From Embleya hyalina (GTDB lineage Bacteria > Actinomycetota > Actinomycetes > Streptomycetales > Streptomycetaceae): a stretch of 64,000 nt of DNA. Within the stretch, counting starts at the first letter, position 1; each line of letters starts with the position of its first letter. The position numbers and the translations under genes are program-made. Positions 1-8,031 of this stretch are shown one piece after another. The DNA lies in assembly GCF_003967355.1 (NCBI RefSeq), contig NZ_BIFH01000029.1:62001-126000 (forward strand), written 5' to 3'. The notes under the pieces were generated by a model. That model saw only the letters and a program-made list of their open reading frames with translations, was not told the origin of the DNA and ran no database searches.

Positions 1-294
1 CTGGCCCGGGACCTGACCGTCGAGCGCATGGCCGAGCACGCGCTGATGTCCCCGCGTACCTTCGCCCGCCGATTCCAGCAGGAGACCGGCACCACGCCCT
101 ACGACTGGCTCATCGCGCAACGGGTGCTGCTCGCCCAGGAATTGCTGGAGGAGACCGCGCTGTCCGTCGACGCGGTCGCGGAGCGCTCCGGTTTCGGCAG
201 CGCGGCGACCCTGCGCCACCACTTCCTCCGCCGACGCGGCACCACGCCGCAGAACTACCGCCGGACCTTCTGCCCCGGGAGCGCCACCGCATGA
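1..294 (+). CDS. GlxA-type AraC family regulator, C-terminal part (5' end outside window)
   Basis: The frame is open from base 1, so the gene starts before the window and only about 97 C-terminal residues are present. They form the double helix-turn-helix DNA-binding domain of the AraC/XylS family. The pattern 'MSPRTFARRF', then 'ETGTTPYDWL' and 'GFGSAATLRHHF', is the form usual for GlxA-type regulators, which carry an N-terminal amidase-like sensor domain that lies outside this window. Its stop overlaps the start of the next gene (ATGA), so the two are probably co-transcribed. The target and ligand cannot be told from this part. Confidence 0.85.
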   Translation: MARDLTVERMAEHALMSPRTFARRFQQETGTTPYDWLIAQRVLLAQELLEETALSVDAVAERSGFGSAATLRHHFLRRRGTTPQNYRRTFCPGSATA

Positions 295-758
295 CCGAAC
301 CCACGATCCGCACCGCCCGCGCCGACGACTACGACGCCGTCGTCGCGGTCGTCGACGACTGGTGGGGCCGGCCGATGACCGCCGCGCTGCCCCGCCTGTT
401 CCTGGACCACTTCCACACCACCAGCCTGGTCGCCGAGGACGCCGACGGGCTCGGCGGCTTCCTGATCGGGCTGCTCTCGCCCGCGCACGCGGACGAGGCG
501 TACATCCACTTCGTCGGCATCCGCCCGGACCTGCGCCGATCGGGCCTGGGCGCCGAGTTGTACGAGCGTTTTCTCGTGCTCGCGCGGGCGGCCGGGCGGG
601 TCCGGGTGCGCGCGATCACCAGTCCGGGCAACACCGGTTCGATCCGCTTCCACACGGCGATGGGCTTCGCCGTGCACGGACCGGTCGCGGACCTGGACGG
701 GCCCGGTCGGGACCGGATGCGGTTCGAACGGCGCCTGGATGTCGGACCGGGCGCGTAG
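291..758 (+). CDS. GNAT family N-acetyltransferase
   Basis: This 155-residue protein is the size of a single GNAT domain. It begins with 'IRTARADDYDAV', the usual first strand and helix of the fold. It carries the acetyl-CoA pyrophosphate-binding loop as RRSGLG at residues 82-87, and 'SPGNTGSIRFHTAMGF' matches the C-terminal motif B region of small-molecule or protein N-acetyltransferases. It starts inside the stop codon of the upstream GlxA-type regulator, which suggests translational coupling and control by or with that regulator. The acetyl acceptor is unknown. Confidence 0.9.
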   Translation: MTEPTIRTARADDYDAVVAVVDDWWGRPMTAALPRLFLDHFHTTSLVAEDADGLGGFLIGLLSPAHADEAYIHFVGIRPDLRRSGLGAELYERFLVLARAAGRVRVRAITSPGNTGSIRFHTAMGFAVHGPVADLDGPGRDRMRFERRLDVGPGA

Positions 759-770
759 CCTTCGAGGTTC

Positions 771-817
771 GACGGTCCGGTCCGGCACCCTCTTGCCCCT
801 GTCCGGCCCGGACCGTC
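771..817. terminator. Bidirectional hairpin between convergent genes
   Basis: Ten-base arms GACGGTCCGG (771-780) and CCGGACCGTC (808-817) are perfect inverted repeats. They sit between two genes that converge here. There is no T-run, as is common for terminators in very GC-rich actinomycetes. The 27-base loop is longer than ideal, so confidence is moderate. Confidence 0.5.
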
Positions 818-818
818 G

Positions 819-1082
819 TCAGGACAGCCGGGCCGCGGCCCGCAGCGCGCGCATGACCTTGAACCGGTTCGGCCCCAGCACCATCATCGGATGCGCGTGC
901 AGCGCGTGTATGGCGTTGCGTTCCGCGCGCACCGCCGCCGACCACTGCCGGGTCAGTTCGGCGTCCAGCCGCCCCGGGTTCTCGCGCGCGAAGGTGGTGA
1001 CCACCTCGGCCGCGTGGTCGCGGTCCCGCTGAAGGGCAATCAGCTCCGCCGGGATTTCCGCCGCTTCATACATGCGGATCAT
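819..1082 (-). CDS. Small hypothetical protein
   Basis: This is a small acidic-to-basic protein of about 87 residues that I do not recognise. It begins 'MIRMYEAAEIPAEL' and has a helix-rich middle with many Arg, Glu and Ala residues and a basic C-terminus. No signal peptide, membrane segment or catalytic motif is visible. An upstream in-frame GTG at 1106 would add eight residues, and neither start has a strong ribosome site. It lies 40 bases downstream of the MFS gene on the same strand, so it may be the last gene of that transcript. Confidence 0.55.
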   Translation of the reverse strand: MIRMYEAAEIPAELIALQRDRDHAAEVVTTFARENPGRLDAELTRQWSAAVRAERNAIHALHAHPMMVLGPNRFKVMRALRAAARLS

Positions 1083-1122
1083 CGTAGGTGGCGGAAAGCC
1101 CGACACCTAGGACATGCGTACA

Positions 1123-2343
1123 TCACATATGCCGCGAATCCTCCGGGGTGCTCGCCGGCGTCGCCTCCTCCACCGGCGCCGTCTCCCCGCGCCCCGCCGC
1201 GCAGTACAGCGCGACCACCACGCCGAGCGCCGCGGCCCCGAGCAGGATGAGCCGATAGTCCACCACGACCAGCAGACCCGCCACGCCGAGCAGGGCGAAC
1301 GCGGTGGGCGCGAACATGATCGTCCCGGCCGTCGCCGCGACCCGGCCGACCAGATGCGCCGGCGTCTCCCGCTGCAACACGGTCATCGCCGCCACGTGCA
1401 CCGCCGGCAGCCCGAACCCGTTCAGCACACTGCCGGTAGCCACCGCGGGCAACCACGGCAGCACCCGCAGCCCCACCCCGATCGCGAACAGCACCAGGCC
1501 GAGCACCGCGAACCCCTTCGCGCCCAGCCGCCGGATCAGCGCGCCCGCGGCCAGCCCGGCCGCCACCGAACCCGCGCCCTGGGCCATGTACAGGACCCCG
1601 GCGAACGCGGGCGAGCGGCCGAGCCCCTCGTCGACCACGGCGTACACCGCCCCGCCGCTGATCCCCGACACCACCATCGCCAGCCCGCCGGCGACCACCA
1701 GGCGGCGCAGCGGACGGTGCGCCCACAGGTGGCGCACCCCTTCCGAGGTCTCCGCGACCCACCCGGTCGCCGTGCGTTCCCGCACCGGCTGTTCGAAGCG
1801 CATCAGCGTGAACACCCCCGCCGCGAGCACGAACGTGCCCGCGTCGAGCAGCGCGACGGTGTGTCCGCCCGACCACGCGAACAGGCCCGCGCCCGCGAGC
1901 GGGGCGATCAGTTTCATGCCCTCGGAGGCGCTGAGCCGCAGCCCGTTCAGATCGCCCAGGATGCCCGGCGCCACCGCCGCGGAGAGCGCGGTCGACTCCC
2001 CCGCGTCGATCAGCACGAAGCCGAAGCCGTAGCCGAGCATCACCGCGAACAGGATCCACACCTGCGCCTCGGAACGCACGGTGAGGGTGGCGGTGAGCAG
2101 TACGGCGAGCATCGTGTTGACCACCACGAGCAGCCGTTTGGCCGGCCATCGGTCCGCGAGCGCGCCGAGCACCGGGCCGAGCAGGGTCGGCGCGAACACG
2201 CCGAGCGCCATCAGTGCGGCGATGCTGTCCGATCCGGTCAGCGACTTGGCCCAGACCCCCGCGACCAGGGTCATCGCGCTGCTGCCGAAACCGGAGATCA
2301 CCACCCCGCTCAGATACAGGCCCGCGTTGCGGTCCCGGAGCAC
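1123..2343 (-). CDS. MFS transporter (drug-efflux type)
   Basis: The protein is about 406 residues with roughly 12 hydrophobic segments spread evenly. It begins 'VLRDRNAGLYLSG', the usual short cytosolic lead into helix 1, and carries 'LGALADRWPAKRLL' in the loop between helices 2 and 3, which is the family motif A (G-x-x-x-D-R). It most resembles actinobacterial MFS proteins annotated as macrolide or multidrug exporters. I chose GTG at 2343 because GGAGTGGGG lies just upstream; another GTG at 2364 would add seven residues. The gene is divergent from the thioesterase gene, with a short shared promoter space. Confidence 0.85.
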   Translation of the reverse strand: MLRDRNAGLYLSGVVISGFGSSAMTLVAGVWAKSLTGSDSIAALMALGVFAPTLLGPVLGALADRWPAKRLLVVVNTMLAVLLTATLTVRSEAQVWILFAVMLGYGFGFVLIDAGESTALSAAVAPGILGDLNGLRLSASEGMKLIAPLAGAGLFAWSGGHTVALLDAGTFVLAAGVFTLMRFEQPVRERTATGWVAETSEGVRHLWAHRPLRRLVVAGGLAMVVSGISGGAVYAVVDEGLGRSPAFAGVLYMAQGAGSVAAGLAAGALIRRLGAKGFAVLGLVLFAIGVGLRVLPWLPAVATGSVLNGFGLPAVHVAAMTVLQRETPAHLVGRVAATAGTIMFAPTAFALLGVAGLLVVVDYRLILLGAAALGVVVALYCAAGRGETAPVEEATPASTPEDSRHM

Positions 2344-2421
2344 TTTTACCCCACTCCACGCCACGCCTTCACCACGCCCCTCGTCGTCGGTGTCGCGGCC
2401 GTCATTGCTCTACTTGCAGCC

Positions 2422-3384
2422 ATGAGCAGCGCCGTCAGCCGATTCGTCGCAGAAGTTGAGCCCACCAGACTCAGGCCCGAGGGGGTCGAGCGTAGTGGAC
2501 CGGGGGGCACCGAAGTTGAGCCTTCCGCACTCAATCCCGAAAAACTTGAGCCCAGCGGACTCAAGTTCGACCTTTTCGAGGGGAAAAGTCCCGATCCGGA
2601 CGCGCTGCGGGTGTTCGGCGGTTGGCTCGTCGCCCAAGCCCTGGCCGCCGCCGGGGCCACCGTCGACGCGGACCGGGTGCCGCATTCGCTGCACACCTCG
2701 TTCCTGCGGCCCGCCGACGCGACGCTGCCGCTGACCTACCGGGTCACCCGGACCCTCCAGGGACGCACGCTGAGCCACCGTCGGGTCGACGTGCTCCAGG
2801 GCGACAGGATCGTCGTACACCTGGTCGCGTCCTTCCGGGTGACCCGCCCCGAGAGCCCCTTCGACCACGCTCCGAGCGCCCCCGCCGTGCCCGCCCCGGA
2901 CACGCTGCCCACCCTGGAGCGGCTCGTGGACACGCTGCCCGGTCCGCTGCGTCGACCGGGCCTGGTCCGGTACAACCCGATCGACATGCGCTTCGTCGAC
3001 CCGCCGACCTGGGCGGACGAGACGTTCGCCGCCCGCCCGCCGCACAACGCGCTGTGGTGTCGCACCGACGGCGAACTCCCGGACGCCCCGCTGCTGCACG
3101 CGTGCGCCGTCGCCTACGCGACCGACCTGACCTTCCTCGACGCGCTGGTGCTGCCGCACGCGGACACCCTGGCCGGGCGCTGGATGCCGCGGGCCAGCCT
3201 GGACCACACGATCCGCTTCCACCGCCCGTTCCGCGCCGACCGATGGTGGTTGTTCGACCAGGAGGGCATCACGCTGCACGGCGCGCACGGCACGGCGCAC
3301 GGTCGACTGTTCGACGCGGCGGGAAAGCTGTTTGCGACGGTCGGTCAGGAGGCACTGTTCGGCGAGCCGGTCGAACACCGGTAG
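2422..3384 (+). CDS. tesB: Acyl-CoA thioesterase II (TesB family) with an N-terminal decapeptide repeat
   Basis: This 320-residue double-hotdog enzyme should hydrolyse acyl-CoA to free acid and CoA. The family's catalytic Asp, Thr and Gln are recognisable as D235 ('ATDLTFL'), T263 ('SLDHTIRFHRP') and Q309 ('TVGQEAL'). The usual 'RVFGGQ' is RVFGGW here (W68). The conserved core begins near residue 50, later than in typical TesB proteins. The extra residues 12-51 are four ten-residue units of the type 'VEPSALNPEK'. No ATG, GTG, TTG or CTG codon occurs in frame between 2425 and the conserved core, so the start must be ATG 2422 or further upstream, and the repeats are translated. Codons in this stretch are AT-richer than in the rest of the gene. 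Confidence 0.85.
   Translation: MSSAVSRFVAEVEPTRLRPEGVERSGPGGTEVEPSALNPEKLEPSGLKFDLFEGKSPDPDALRVFGGWLVAQALAAAGATVDADRVPHSLHTSFLRPADATLPLTYRVTRTLQGRTLSHRRVDVLQGDRIVVHLVASFRVTRPESPFDHAPSAPAVPAPDTLPTLERLVDTLPGPLRRPGLVRYNPIDMRFVDPPTWADETFAARPPHNALWCRTDGELPDAPLLHACAVAYATDLTFLDALVLPHADTLAGRWMPRASLDHTIRFHRPFRADRWWLFDQEGITLHGAHGTAHGRLFDAAGKLFATVGQEALFGEPVEHR
2455..2574. repeat. Four 30-bp tandem repeats with HAIR-like inverted repeats
   Basis: Units start at 2455, 2485, 2515 and 2545. Units 1, 3 and 4 each contain a 21-base inverted repeat: GTTGAGC-N7-ACTCAGG (2455-2475), GTTGAGC-N7-ACTCAAT (2515-2535) and CTTGAGC-N7-ACTCAAG (2545-2565). Unit 2 is degenerate. The last copy differs by one base from the published HspR operator (HAIR, CTTGAGT-N7-ACTCAAG). 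The 30-base period is a whole number of codons and close to three DNA helical turns. The repeats lie inside the start of the thioesterase gene and about 110 bases upstream of the divergent MFS gene. Confidence 0.75.
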
Positions 3385-3426
3385 CCGGGCCGCCGACGGC
3401 CGGTGGCCCCAGCCGAGGGAGTGCGC

Positions 3427-3813
3427 ATGTCGCAGGTCGGATTGCAGGTCGGAAAGGTCTCGCTCAACGTCAGCGACCAGGACGCGGCCAAACGATTCTG
3501 GGTCGAGAAGATGGGCTTCGAGGAGGTCCTCGACACCCCCATGGGCGAGGCCGGCAGCCCGCGCTGGATCGAGGTTCGCGCCCCGGGCGACGGCATCACG
3601 CTGATCCTGTTCAGCCAGCGCTTCGACATGGAGAAGGTCGGCAGCCTGAACAACGTCCTGTTCACCTGCGACGACCTGCGACGCGCCTACACCGAGCTGA
3701 GCGCGAGGGGCATCGACTTCCCGGACAAGCCCGCGCAGCAGGAATGGGGTTGGTGGGCCACCTTCCGCGACAACGAGGGCAACTTCTACGGCCTGACCCA
3801 GCGCAACCCCTGA
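3427..3813 (+). CDS. VOC family protein (glyoxalase/dioxygenase fold)
   Basis: This 128-residue protein starts at ATG 3427, placed by GAGGGAG seven bases upstream. It has the paired beta-alpha-beta-beta-beta modules of the vicinal oxygen chelate family: 'KVSLNVSDQDAAKRFWVEKMGF' opens module one and 'NNVLFTCDDLRRAYTELSARGIDF' opens module two, ending in 'FRDNEGNFYGL'. That last motif carries the Glu that often binds metal. Proteins like this are commonly annotated as glyoxalase or bleomycin-resistance-like, but the substrate cannot be read from sequence. It follows the thioesterase by 42 bases on the same strand. Confidence 0.88.
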   Translation: MSQVGLQVGKVSLNVSDQDAAKRFWVEKMGFEEVLDTPMGEAGSPRWIEVRAPGDGITLILFSQRFDMEKVGSLNNVLFTCDDLRRAYTELSARGIDFPDKPAQQEWGWWATFRDNEGNFYGLTQRNP

Positions 3814-3975
3814 CCGGGCACCGCCGCCGATCCGGCGCGCCCCCGGACCGAACACGGCCCCGGCGACCGGCCGCGGCCGTCGCCCCGCGCGGCCGACTGT
3901 GATCTTGGCCGCTTGCGCGGCCCCCGGGCCCACGCCTCTCGATTCCTGCGCACCGTTGGGATATCCCAGGGTGTC

Positions 3976-4755
3976 ATGGCGGACAAGCTGCTCCTCGACT
4001 ACGACGGTCCGATCGCGACGATCACCAACAACAACCCGGACCGGCACAACGCGTTCGACGACGAGATGGACGCACTGCTGTGGCGGATCCTCGGCGAACT
4101 GCGGCAACGTCCCGAGATCCGGGCGGTGATCTGGCGCGGGGAGGGCAAGTCCTTCTCCTCCGGCCGCGACGTGTCCTCGATCGGCGGGCACCGGGTCGAG
4201 GACACGCACCACGAGTTGATGACGCGCGGCCATCGCGGCATCCAGCAGCTGTTCGACCTGGACGCGCCGGTACTGGTCGCCTGCCGGGGCTGGTCGATCG
4301 GCGCGTCCTTCCAGCGTGCGCTGCTGTGCGACATCCGGGTCGCCGCCGAGGGCGCCCGGTTCATGCTCCCGGAGACCACCCACGGGGTGATCCCGGACAC
4401 CGGCGGGGTGGCCCGCCTGTTCCAGATCTGCGGCCACGGCGTGGCGGCCGACCTGGTGCTGACCGGGCGGCCGATGGACGCCGCCGAGGCGTACGCGCAC
4501 GGCATCGTCTCGCGCGTGGTGCCCGCCGACGCGCTGGACGCCACCGTGCGCGAGATGGCCGAGCGCATCGCCGCCGCGCCGGCCGTGACGATCAAGACCG
4601 CCCGCCGGATGCTCGGCCGGCTCGCCGAACCCGCCGTGCGCGCCTCGATGGCCGACGAGTTGATCGCCCAGACCTTCGTCAACAAGTCGGACGACTACGC
4701 CGAGTTCCGCGCCGCGCGCGCCGAACGGCGGCCCGCCCACTACACGGGGAGCTGA
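3976..4755 (+). CDS. Enoyl-CoA hydratase/isomerase family protein
   Basis: The crotonase fold is clear over 259 residues. The oxyanion-hole segment reads 'FSSGRDVSSI' (60-69) and a second conserved segment reads 'PETTHGVIPDTGG' (132-144). In classical enoyl-CoA hydratase two Glu residues act. Here the second is kept (E133) but the first position is Q113 in 'GASFQRALLCD', and the usual GGG is changed. It may therefore be an isomerase or another crotonase-type enzyme. I placed the start at ATG 3976. Three bases separate it from the downstream SDR gene, so the two form an operon, probably for degradation of an acyl-CoA. Confidence 0.87.
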   Translation: MADKLLLDYDGPIATITNNNPDRHNAFDDEMDALLWRILGELRQRPEIRAVIWRGEGKSFSSGRDVSSIGGHRVEDTHHELMTRGHRGIQQLFDLDAPVLVACRGWSIGASFQRALLCDIRVAAEGARFMLPETTHGVIPDTGGVARLFQICGHGVAADLVLTGRPMDAAEAYAHGIVSRVVPADALDATVREMAERIAAAPAVTIKTARRMLGRLAEPAVRASMADELIAQTFVNKSDDYAEFRAARAERRPAHYTGS

Positions 4756-4758
4756 CCC

Positions 4759-5664
4759 ATGACCGAGACGACCGGCACGACCGACGGCATCATCGGCCTG
4801 CCCGAGCCGCCCGCCCTCGGCGCGAGCGCGCTGCCCGCGGGCACCTACGCGGGCCGTACCGTCTTCGTCACCGGCGGCGGCACCGGCCTGGGCCGGGCGA
4901 TCGCCCTCGAATTCGCCCGCCTCGGCGCGAACCTCGTCGTCGCCAGTCGCAAGGAGGAACACCTGGCGGCGGCCCGCGAGACGCTGGCCGAGACCGGCGC
5001 GAAGATCCGCACCGTGAGCTGCGACATCCGCGAGCCCGAGCGGATCGCCGCCGCCTTCGACGCGGCGGTCGAGTCGTTCGGACCGCCCGACGTGCTGATC
5101 AACAACGCCGCGGCCAACTTCCCGGTCCCCGCCGAGGAGATGTCGCCCAACGCCTGGCGCACGGTCGTCGACATCACCCTCAACGGCACCTACTTCTGCG
5201 CGCGCGAGTTCGCCCGCCGACACCTGGCGGCGGGCACCCCCGGCTCGATCGTCAACATCGGCGCGTCCTACGCCTGGACCGGCGGCCCCGGCTTCGCGCA
5301 CAGCGCCGCGGCCAAGGCGGGCGTGAAGAACCTGGTCGAGACACTGGCCGTGGAGTGGGGCCCGTACGGGATCCAGGTCAACGGCCTGGTCCCGGGCCTG
5401 TTCCCGCACGAGGACATGACCGCCGACATCAAGGGCAACCTCGCCGGCACCCACGACAAGGACCCGTGCCAGCCCGCGATGCGGGTCGGCCGGCTGCGCG
5501 AGCTCGGCTGGGCCGCGACGTTCCTCGCCTCGCCCTACGCCCGCTTCGTCTCCGGCCACACCCTGGTCGTGGACGGCGCCAACTGGCAGCGCCGCGGCCT
5601 GGTCAACCCGCCGGTGGTCACCGTGCGGCAGCAGATGGGCAGGGGGCCGTTCGTCCTGCCGTAG
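4759..5664 (+). CDS. SDR oxidoreductase, 2,4-dienoyl-CoA reductase-like
   Basis: This is a 301-residue Rossmann-fold dehydrogenase. The nucleotide-binding motif is TGGGTGLG at residues 38-45, and 'NNAAANFPVP' is the usual NNAG region. At the classical Tyr-x-x-x-Lys site the sequence is 'HSAAAKAGV', with S182 where Tyr is expected and K186 kept. The same change is known in 2,4-dienoyl-CoA reductases, whose 'SASAKAGV' segment this resembles, followed by 'EWGPYGIQVN'. It lies three bases after the crotonase gene and should act with it in unsaturated acyl-CoA breakdown, with NADPH the likely cofactor. Confidence 0.88.
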   Translation: MTETTGTTDGIIGLPEPPALGASALPAGTYAGRTVFVTGGGTGLGRAIALEFARLGANLVVASRKEEHLAAARETLAETGAKIRTVSCDIREPERIAAAFDAAVESFGPPDVLINNAAANFPVPAEEMSPNAWRTVVDITLNGTYFCAREFARRHLAAGTPGSIVNIGASYAWTGGPGFAHSAAAKAGVKNLVETLAVEWGPYGIQVNGLVPGLFPHEDMTADIKGNLAGTHDKDPCQPAMRVGRLRELGWAATFLASPYARFVSGHTLVVDGANWQRRGLVNPPVVTVRQQMGRGPFVLP

Positions 5665-5910
5665 CCCGACTCCGGCCGGGTCGGGACGCCTCGATCCGCC
5701 CCGCCCCGGCCGGGTTTGCGCCGAAGCCCACCCGGCGGAAGCCCGACGGATCGGCGCGGGCCCGCATCGGGCGATGCCCTGAATGGCATACATACGCGAT
5801 ATCTGCGCGGAAATATGGACAATACGAAAGTAGGGCCGACCGCGACTCCCGGCACGATCGGCCCGATGTGGTGTCCGTGTTCGTCGCCGCCCAGTGTCCC
5901 GGAGCCCCGC

Positions 5911-7041
5911 ATGTCCGATCGGCGTCTACCCTTCCGCGCCCGCAGGCACGGCACGCCCGAACCGCCCGAGCGCTCGATGGACCCCCGCGCGGCGGACACC
6001 CCCGAGCCCCCGCCCGTCGAGCACAGCCTGATCGACACGGCGATCTACGTGGAGGGGGTACGCGTCGCCTCGCCGACCACCCTCGCCGACACCTACCGCG
6101 AACTGCACGCCCGCCCGGGCGCCATGGCCTGGATCGGCCTGTATCGCCCCTCCGAAAGCCAACTCCTCTCCGCCGCCGAGGAGTTCGACCTGCACGCGCT
6201 GGCCGTCGAGGACGCGATCGTGGCCCACCAGCGCCCCAAGCTCGAACGCTACGGCGAGACGCTGTTCGTCGTCCTGCGCGCCGCCCGCTACCTCGACGAC
6301 GTCGAGGAGGTCGACTTCGGCGAGCTGCACGTCTTCCTCGGCCGCAACTTCGTGGTCACCGTCCGGCACTCCGAGTCCCCCGACCTGTCGGCCGTGCGCC
6401 GCTGGGCGGAGGAGCGGCCCGAACTCCTGCGCCAGGGCCCCGAGGCGGTGCTCTACGCGATCCTGGACAGCGTCGTGGACGCCTACGCGCCCGTCGTCGG
6501 CGGGCTGCAGAACGACATCGACGAGATCGAGGCGGAGGCCTTCCTCGGCGCCCCGAACGTCTCCCGGCGCATCTACGAACTCTCCCGCGAGGTGATCGAG
6601 TTCCAGCGCGCGACCCGCCCGCTGCTGCACATGCTCGCCGACCTGTCCACCGGCTTCGACAAGTACCACGTGGACGAGGAACTGCGCCGCTACCTGCGCG
6701 ACGTCCAGGACCACGCGACGATCGCCGTGGAGCGCGTGGTCGGCTTCCGCCAACTGCTCGAAGGCATCATGCGGGTCAACGCGGTGGTGGTGACCCAGGC
6801 CCAGAACGAGGAGATGAAGCAGCTCACCGCGGCCAGCAACGCGCAGAACGAGGAGGTCAAGAAGATCTCCGCGTGGGCGGCCATCCTGTTCGCACCGACC
6901 CTGATCGGCACCGTGTACGGGATGAACTTCGACCACATGCCCGAACTGCACTGGGCGTACGGCTACCCGTACGCGATCGCCCTGATGCTCGTGGTCTGCG
7001 TCGTCCTGTACCTGATCTTCAAGCGCCGCAACTGGCTCTGA
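5911..7041 (+). CDS. corA: CorA family divalent metal (Mg/Co) channel
   Basis: The 376-residue protein has the CorA plan: a long acidic, helical cytosolic domain, two C-terminal membrane helices and the signature GMN at residues 337-339 directly after helix 1. The short loop 'DHMPELHWAYGY' follows, and the protein ends 'KRRNWL', typical of this family. It would let Mg2+ into the cell as a pentamer. The start at ATG 5911 is supported by GGAG six bases upstream. The first 40 residues are Pro- and Arg-rich and poorly conserved. The 246 bases before it contain an AT-richer patch near 5785-5830 that probably holds the promoter. Confidence 0.92.
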   Translation: MSDRRLPFRARRHGTPEPPERSMDPRAADTPEPPPVEHSLIDTAIYVEGVRVASPTTLADTYRELHARPGAMAWIGLYRPSESQLLSAAEEFDLHALAVEDAIVAHQRPKLERYGETLFVVLRAARYLDDVEEVDFGELHVFLGRNFVVTVRHSESPDLSAVRRWAEERPELLRQGPEAVLYAILDSVVDAYAPVVGGLQNDIDEIEAEAFLGAPNVSRRIYELSREVIEFQRATRPLLHMLADLSTGFDKYHVDEELRRYLRDVQDHATIAVERVVGFRQLLEGIMRVNAVVVTQAQNEEMKQLTAASNAQNEEVKKISAWAAILFAPTLIGTVYGMNFDHMPELHWAYGYPYAIALMLVVCVVLYLIFKRRNWL

Positions 7042-7084
7042 GCCGCCGGGAACCATCGCCGCGTGTGCCATTCCCGAAATCAAA

Positions 7085-7150
7085 CCTGTCGTGATCTGTC
7101 AGGTACACGCGACAGGATCTTGATCGCAGGACGAACACCGAACCAAGATC
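7085..7150 (+). promoter_or_regulatory. Promoter/operator region with two inverted repeats
   Basis: CCTGTCG (7085-7091) pairs with CGACAGG (7110-7116), and GATCTTG (7116-7122) pairs with CAAGATC (7144-7150). A shorter ACCTG...CAGGT palindrome (7084-7103) overlaps the first. They fill the gap before the alpha/beta hydrolase gene. No regulator gene is adjacent, so the binding protein is unknown. Confidence 0.45.
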
Positions 7151-7163
7151 GAGGAGCATCACC

Positions 7164-7904
7164 ATGGCGAACATCGTTCTCGTGCCCGGCTACTGGCTCG
7201 GCGCGTGGGCCTGGGACCGGGTCGCCGAACCGCTGCGGGCCGCCGGCCACGAGGTCGTCGCGATCACCCTGCCCGGCCTGGAGCCGGACCGCACCGACGG
7301 GACGGGCGTCGACCTGGCCGCGCAGTCCCGCGCCCTGATCGAGGAGATCACCACGCGCGACCTCACCGACGTGGTCCTGGCCGGCCACTCGGGCGGCGCG
7401 TTCGCCGCGTACGAGGCGCTGGACCGGATCCCGGAGCGGATCGCCCGGATCGTCTACGTGGACGCCGGCCCGGTGGCCGCGGGCATCTCGCTCCTCGACC
7501 TCCAGGAGCCCGAGGAGCGGGCCCGGATCGAGGCCGAGGTCGCCGCCCGCGGCGACGGTCGCTACGTCCACCCCTGGGACCCGGCCGCCGACCCGGTGAT
7601 GCTCGACGGCCTGTCCGACACCGACCTCGCCGAACTGCGCGCCCGCGCGATGCCCCAGCCGTACGCCGTGGCCGCGAGCCCGCAGCAGGTCGCCGACCCG
7701 GCCCGGCTGCGGGTGCCGGCCCACCTGATCACCTGCCTGTTCCCGGCCGAGCAGGTCGAGGCCATGATCGCCGCCGGGCACCCGTTCATGGCCGAGTTCG
7801 CCGCGGCCGAGCAGCGCACGGTGCACAGCCTGCCGACCGGTCACTGGCCGATGTTCTCGCGCCCGAAGGACCTCGCCGAATTGTTGTCGGACATCGCCGG
7901 CTGA
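7164..7904 (+). CDS. Alpha/beta hydrolase
   Basis: This 246-residue protein has the compact alpha/beta hydrolase form seen in small plant and bacterial esterases. It starts 'MANIVLVPGYWLGAWAW', where the oxyanion-hole segment follows strand 3. The nucleophile is S76 in GHSGG, and the catalytic His is in 'LPTGHWPMFSRP' near the C-terminus. No signal peptide is seen, so it is cytosolic. GAGGAG precedes the ATG. It is transcribed alone, between an operator-like region and a strong terminator. The ester or lactone substrate cannot be told. Confidence 0.9.
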   Translation: MANIVLVPGYWLGAWAWDRVAEPLRAAGHEVVAITLPGLEPDRTDGTGVDLAAQSRALIEEITTRDLTDVVLAGHSGGAFAAYEALDRIPERIARIVYVDAGPVAAGISLLDLQEPEERARIEAEVAARGDGRYVHPWDPAADPVMLDGLSDTDLAELRARAMPQPYAVAASPQQVADPARLRVPAHLITCLFPAEQVEAMIAAGHPFMAEFAAAEQRTVHSLPTGHWPMFSRPKDLAELLSDIAG

Positions 7905-7912
7905 CCCCGGCT

Positions 7913-7938
7913 CCGGGGTGGGCCCAGGCCCACCCCGG
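7913..7938 (+). terminator. Hairpin terminator after the alpha/beta hydrolase gene
   Basis: CCGGGGTGGGCC (7913-7924) and GGCCCACCCCGG (7927-7938) are perfect inverted repeats almost touching each other. They begin eight bases after the hydrolase stop. No T-run follows. Confidence 0.7.
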
Positions 7939-8031
7939 TTCGGGGTGCCTCCCCCGTGACCTGCCCCGTCGGCGCCCGACACACTGATGACAGAGGACAT
8001 CGCAGTCACGGTAGATCCACGGGAGGACCCC

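Noticed and set aside
1114-2410. Long open frames on the strand opposite the MFS gene and opposite many other genes
   Set aside because: They are Arg/Pro/His-rich with no domain sense, as expected for antisense frames in very GC-rich DNA.
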